Positions 6,497 through 10,002 of a stretch of DNA of 10,002 bases are shown here, in pieces. A program made the position numbers and the translations under genes. A model generated the notes under the pieces. The model had not been told where the DNA came from and made no database searches. It worked only from the letters and a program-made list of their open reading frames with translations. This DNA is from Globomyces pollinis-pini (Eukaryota; Chytridiomycota; Chytridiomycetes; Rhizophydiales; Globomycetaceae), in contig MU621566.1 of NCBI GenBank assembly GCA_025399215.1, positions 1 through 10,002 on the forward strand. The letters run 5' to 3'. Numbering within the stretch: the stretch's first letter is position 1; each line of letters opens with the position of its first letter.

Positions 6497-7050
6497 AACT
6501 GAATCTGAAATTCCATCATATCTTTACGATGACTTATAATGGAAATGGAGGTTTTAAAATCAGATTCTAACAATCAAATTTTAATTCAAGTTCATTCTGA
6601 AAGTTTCTTATATTACATTGTAGTCGTGATTTGAGTCTTATTAAACAAACTGTCATAGCTGTAATTTCAGCAATGTGTATTTGATTTAGGTTATTACTCT
6701 AGTCAATATGATCTTAACATTTTTATCAAAATTTGAATGACGTACAAAGATCGGTTATTTTGGTTAGGGATATCAATTCCTCCGGTTAGATTGTTGATTC
6801 AGGATTTGTATGGTTGACTATGTTTTAAAAGACTTCATCAAAAAATGTCAAGAATCATTCCATTTCACTTACCAATCCATGAAAACTTTATCCAAAAACA
6901 CCAAAGACGATGTTCTTATCTTCTTTACCATCGAATGGCAGATGAACTGGTCCTATGTGAATAAGTTTCCGATAAACGTTGTTGGTGAATTGAACCCAAT
7001 GAATTGCCACACATTAACTTTCCTAAAAAAACATAAACATCAACTTAGCA
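6497..7050. other. Intergenic region between ankyrin and acyltransferase genes
   Basis: 554 bases. No gene is convincingly supported. A plus-strand open frame from 6810 runs through 7050 and on to 7238 in a different frame from the acyltransferase. Its first 60 residues look protein-like but match nothing I know, and its second half overlaps the real first exon. The region must contain the acyltransferase promoter; an in-frame TAA at 7024 fixes that gene's earliest start at 7051. Confidence 0.55.
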
Positions 7051-8462
7051 ATGGAACCCATATCAAGACTACCAACTACCAAATCACCGGCTTCGACCAA
7101 AATATACATTCTCCAATCATTTATTTTTGGATTTATACTCTTTTCCGCTGCCATTTCAACCATTGCTATTGCTATGACTGTCAGTATACTTTTATTCATC
7201 CCTTTGATTGTTCAGAAATACGTTCCGGAACATTGTGATACTGTTCAAGTTCAGTGTCGACAACAATACATCAATTTTATTCGAATCACTAAAAAATCTT
7301 GTGCGTCTGCTTTTGTAAATTTTCCCATGTAGTTTAAATTTTTTGGTAGGATATTATGGTGGGATTGTTATGTCCAAATACAAAAATCATTCTCACTGGG
7401 GATCATGCTAAATTACAAACGATTGATAAGTTCACAATGTTTGCAAATCATCAATTGTACTGTGATTGTAATTTAGATTTCGCATTTTTAATTAAATACA
7501 GGGATCTATATCTTCTTATTGGCTCGGCATTTTGATAGACATGGAGATATCAAATTCATGTTAATTCAACTAGTTCAAAAGATTCCTTTGATTGGACAAG
7601 TTGGAACAATATGGGATCTACTGTTTATGCAACGAAAATTAGAACTGGATAAATTCAATATTTTGGCCAATATGAAACGTCAACGTGAATATGCTTCTCA
7701 TTTACCTCTTTGGATGGTGATATTTCCAGAAGGCACATTGAATGTATATAGTATAGGTAATGCTTACTTTAGACTCCTGAAACCCGTGCAAAGTGTCGAG
7801 AATTTGCAAAGAAGCATGATATCACTGAAGATCCAAAAGTAATACATGATGAGTTTTAACACCATTAGTACGTTTTATTACCCAAATCAACAGGACTGTT
7901 TATGGTAACAGATGCATTAAAAACACAATTGAATGATTGTTTTGATATCACCATTGGATATTCTGGTTTGGAAGCGGTCGATATCCCAATGGATTACTAT
8001 ATGCCAGGTGAAGTGTTTTTCGGACAACGATACCCAAAAGAAATCCATGTACATGTCAAGCACTATCAAGTTAATCAACAACCTGGATTTGATGACCAAG
8101 TCATTGACCCAACCAAACCACTTCAACCTGATTCGACAACTAAAAATTTTGTTCAAATCTTTGATGAAAAGACGGATCAACGTCGATTACGATTCTCCAA
8201 TTGGGTCACCAAACGATTTATGGAAAAGGATGAACGTATGAAAGATTTTTATGAAGATGGAGGGTTTGATAAAGCTCACCAACATGCAGGATATAAAACT
8301 AATGAGAAAGATATTTGGCAGGTGAATCCTAATGCGAATGATGTCATGCTTGTATTGACTACATGGGTGATTGGATACACGTTAGCTAATTTCTATTGGT
8401 GGACATTTGTCAAACTCATTTCAGTTATTGTCACCATCTCCAGATTTGTTTTGAGAATATGA
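7051..8462 (+). CDS. Lysophospholipid acyltransferase (LCLAT1/AGPAT5/CST26-like), five exons
   Basis: Exons 7051-7314, 7350-7467, 7502-7743, 7773-7838 and 7869-8462 join to 1284 nt, 427 aa. A long membrane segment (18-54) is followed by the acyltransferase domain. Motif I is NHQLYCDW at 121-128, with the catalytic His122 and Asp127 pair of NHx4D. The acceptor-binding region has FMQRK, and motif III is FPEGT at 202-206. The post-domain typical of this branch follows: TRAKCREFAKKHDI, then YVLLPKSTGLF at 231-241, then PKEIHVHV at 286-293, then W342 and RFMEKDERMKDFY at 346-358. A C-terminal hydrophobic stretch (about 388-426) suggests a second membrane anchor. The family transfers acyl groups from acyl-CoA to lysophosphatidate, lysophosphatidylinositol or lysocardiolipin, usually at the ER or mitochondria; the acceptor is not decidable here. 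All four introns are needed to keep these motifs in frame. Stop is TGA. Confidence 0.9.
7315..7349 (+). other. Intron 1 of the acyltransferase gene, 35 nt
   Basis: Donor GTAAAT, acceptor GGTAG, phase 0. It joins ...KSCASAF to DIMVGLLCP.... An in-frame TAG at 7330-7332 would end translation if it were retained. An earlier AG (18-nt version) destroys the NHQ reading frame. Confidence 0.85.
7468..7501 (+). other. Intron 2 of the acyltransferase gene, 34 nt
   Basis: Donor GTAATT, acceptor ATACAG. It interrupts the catalytic motif itself: D127 is upstream and the codon of W128 is split T|GG, so splicing is required to make NHQLYCDW. Confidence 0.92.
7744..7772 (+). other. Intron 3 of the acyltransferase gene, 29 nt
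   Basis: Donor GTATAT, acceptor CTTTAG, phase 0. It follows FPEGTLN directly and joins it to TPETRAKCREF, which matches the family. Confidence 0.9.
7839..7868 (+). other. Intron 4 of the acyltransferase gene, 30 nt
   Basis: Donor GTAATA, acceptor CATTAG, phase 0, with internal TTTTAACA as a possible branch point. It joins TEDPK to YVLLPKSTG. The length is a multiple of three and an in-frame TAA lies inside. Confidence 0.9.
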
Positions 8463-9294
8463 TTGATTTTTACAATATAAATGATTTTTTGTTAGTTAGA
8501 ATTTACAGCATTGATTTTAGAGTGTTCACAGCGTGGTATGAGACACGAGTTGTATCAGTATAGACGGGATGGGGATTTAAAGAAGATTTGAGTCAGTTGT
8601 GTTTCCTGGGTTTATTCTAATCCTTCATTCCATTGATTTTGGTAATCAATTACATTCTAATATATTATTGTTCTTTGCTTGCCATTGGTATGTTACCATA
8701 AACGAGGGGGAGATTAAGTGGAATTGACCACACTGTCTTCTTGATTGGTTCTACAATTCGTCACTTGGGCAGACGCGAAGTTCGCGCTTAAATAAAAACA
8801 AAAGCAAAACTTCCAAATAGAATCAATGGATATCAATCCTTTTGCAAAGTGTGACTTCATTATTCTCATTATTCTTTGATACATTCAAGATGACTGCCGT
8901 GATACACACATCGAAAGGTCAATGAATTCACAGCAATTGTAAAAGATCATAAATTCGGTTATTTGTGAATTAATTTCACTTGAAATTTCAATCAATCCAA
9001 CCAACGATTATCAGAATTGGATTTTTTGATAAGGTGTTATTTCATCAATCTGGAATAGGATGATATCTGTTTCAAAAGGGCGAAATAAATTACAAACGTT
9101 TTTGCCCGTCACAATCAGTCAATCTAGGGAAATGCATAACAACTTGAAAGTCGGTTAGATAATACGCGTTTTTCACACATTTGATATTCTGGTTTTCATT
9201 TGTAATCTTATTTTAGAGCAGTATCTAATCTATCATTAAGAATGATTGCCTCAAGTTATAATATTTGAGGAAGTGCAGTGGTGATTGTTTATTT
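8463..9294. other. Convergent intergenic region, 832 bases
   Basis: This lies between the 3' ends of two convergent genes, so it needs no promoter for either and is long for so compact a locus. I see no tRNA or known RNA. Contents: a GC-rich palindrome at 8774-8786; an AATAAA at about 8791; ACGCGT, the MluI cell-cycle box sequence, at 9164-9169; an inverted repeat AATCCAA (8994-9000) / TTGGATT (9017-9023); and a minus-strand open frame at 8714-8860 of 48 codons with a signal-peptide-like stretch. None is strong enough to call a gene. Confidence 0.6.
8774..8786. repeat. GC-rich palindrome CGCGAAGTTCGCG
   Basis: A perfect 6-bp palindrome around one central base, with three CpG steps per arm pair, in DNA that is otherwise AT-rich. 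It could be a binding site for a dimeric factor or a small hairpin; function is unknown. Confidence 0.6.
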
Positions 9295-9991
9295 CTAATT
9301 GCCAATGGAATGATCCAAAATCATATCATGCATAATATCATACCAACAGTCAATCCATTCTTCCTCATTATCACCATGTTCTAATGATTCTAGATGTGGA
9401 AACACATATTTATCAAAAGCTTTGGCCGTCACTCGATTCGCCACTGGTTTGACCAAATCTTTCAACCATACACGATCAAAATCAGCATCCAAATCAAATT
9501 CAGTTTCGAATGCTTGAATGAATTCTGTCCATTTACATGGTGATTTGAGATTCAATTGCTGAAATAGATATTTTCCAGGAGTGTATTTATAAATGATGGA
9601 TGATTGTCCAGTAAATCCAGAGATGTTGGACATACTTTCTGAGCCTTGTTTCTGATTGGTAGGTAATCGAGACACAACTAGTTCATTAAAAGTGTCATAC
9701 TAATTTACATTTTGAATAGGTTGGAGCCTTTCTTGTCACTTGGAATGAAGCTTGATCAATTGTTTCCAAAACTCTTAAAAGTTCAGTAGCGGTAGGTCGC
9801 AAATAAGGTTGATCATTTCGACAATCCATAATCAATTGAACTACACTAGGATTGGAAATATGAGCAGAAAGAAACTTTTCAACATCATTGGCAGATTTGT
9901 ATAATCCACTCCATAAACTAACATAGTTTTCCAACGTGATAATGTTGATCAAACATCCCCCAAACGCATAAATATCGTATTTTGAAGTTTT
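9295..9991 (-). CDS. Protein kinase (TKL-like), C-terminal part with extra C-terminal region; 5' end outside window
   Basis: Two exons are visible: 9991-9709 and 9677-9295, joined across a 31-nt intron, giving 221 residues up to a TAG stop. The first exon carries the kinase C-lobe: subdomain IX K-Y-D-I-Y-A-F-G-G (4-12), and subdomain XI with DCRNDQPYLRPTATELL (56-72), including the conserved Arg of RPTA. These are typical of tyrosine-kinase-like serine/threonine kinases. The catalytic HRD and DFG motifs and the ATP loop would lie beyond the right edge. A Ser/Gly-rich linker follows (about 96-120), then a predicted helical region (134-190; KWTEFIQAFETEF, NRVTAKAFDKYVFPHL) resembling EF-hand-like or linker domains without clear calcium loops, and an acidic tail (DNEEEW). 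The role of the extra domain is unknown. Activity cannot be judged from this part. Confidence 0.8.
9678..9708 (-). other. Intron of the kinase gene, 31 nt
   Basis: Donor GTAAAT, acceptor AACTAG. It splits a Phe codon T|TT and fuses the kinase domain exon to the last exon. Retention meets an in-frame TGA within the intron. Confidence 0.8.
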
Positions 9992-10002
9992 CTAATTGTT
10001 AG
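9992..10002 (-). other. 3' end of an upstream intron in the kinase gene
   Basis: On the minus strand the window begins CTAACAATTAG, a canonical CTAAC branch sequence followed at once by an acceptor. The next codons (K-T-S-K-Y-D-I-Y-A-F-G) are in phase 0 with the kinase. The donor lies outside the window. Confidence 0.65.

Noticed and set aside
6810..7238. Plus-strand open frame of 142 codons before and across the acyltransferase start
   Set aside because: No recognisable domain, its second half is a shadow of the acyltransferase first exon in another frame, and no short intron was found that would join it to that gene.
7315..7332. An 18-nt intron (GTAAAT...GTAG) in the acyltransferase
   Set aside because: It leads into a frame that loses P-N-T-K-I-I-L-T-G-D and NHQLYCDW; the 35-nt version keeps them.
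7917..8241. Open frames on both strands over the acyltransferase last exon
   Set aside because: Shadows of a conserved coding exon; composition and lack of motifs argue against them.
8994..9023. Hairpin AATCCAA/TTGGATT followed by a T-run, looking like a bacterial terminator
   Set aside because: The locus is clearly eukaryotic, so intrinsic termination does not apply. The stem is only 7 bp and is kept merely as a note on the intergenic region.
8463..9294. tRNA or other structured RNA gene
   Set aside because: No T-arm GGTTCGANTCC-like sequence with matching acceptor stem could be found on either strand.

Overview
The window is nuclear DNA of a eukaryote: about two-thirds A+T, seven gene models, no ribosome-binding-site logic, and three genes that only read through when very short GT-AG introns are removed. 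All three stop codons are used (TAA in both acetyltransferases and the carrier, TAG in the membrane protein, the ankyrin protein and the kinase, TGA in the acyltransferase), so the code looks standard. A succinate-fumarate-type mitochondrial carrier, an LCLAT1/CST26-like acyltransferase, a tyrosine-kinase-like kinase tail, an F-box/ankyrin protein and a Cys-rich 7TM protein together suggest an early-diverging fungus (chytrid-like) or a relative. That placement is inference and is not proved by anything in the sequence.

Layout. 100-2108 (minus): two tandem single-exon GNAT acetyltransferase paralogs of 264 and 267 aa. 2384-3466 (minus): a mitochondrial carrier rebuilt from five exons (307 aa). 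3467-3763: divergent promoter region. 3764-5272 (plus): an intronless 502-aa protein with a Cys-rich ectodomain and seven membrane spans. 5480-6496 (plus): an F-box protein with a perfectly periodic 31-residue ankyrin array. 7051-8462 (plus): a lysophospholipid acyltransferase rebuilt from five exons (427 aa). 8463-9294: an 832-base convergent intergenic region. 9295-9991 (minus): the last two visible exons of a protein kinase that runs off the right edge.

The genes do not form an obvious pathway; this looks like an ordinary compact eukaryotic gene neighbourhood. The most striking property is the introns. Eight measured introns are 27, 29, 30, 31, 31, 34, 35 and 37 nt. A ninth is 64 nt and divides exactly into two 32-nt GT...AG halves with an AG|GT junction, as expected of back-to-back introns or a recursive splice site. 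Seven of the nine bring an in-frame stop if retained. Other points of note are a glutamine in place of the acetyl-CoA-loop glycine in one GNAT paralog, an 8-nt direct repeat flanking one intron, and the F-box/ankyrin architecture.
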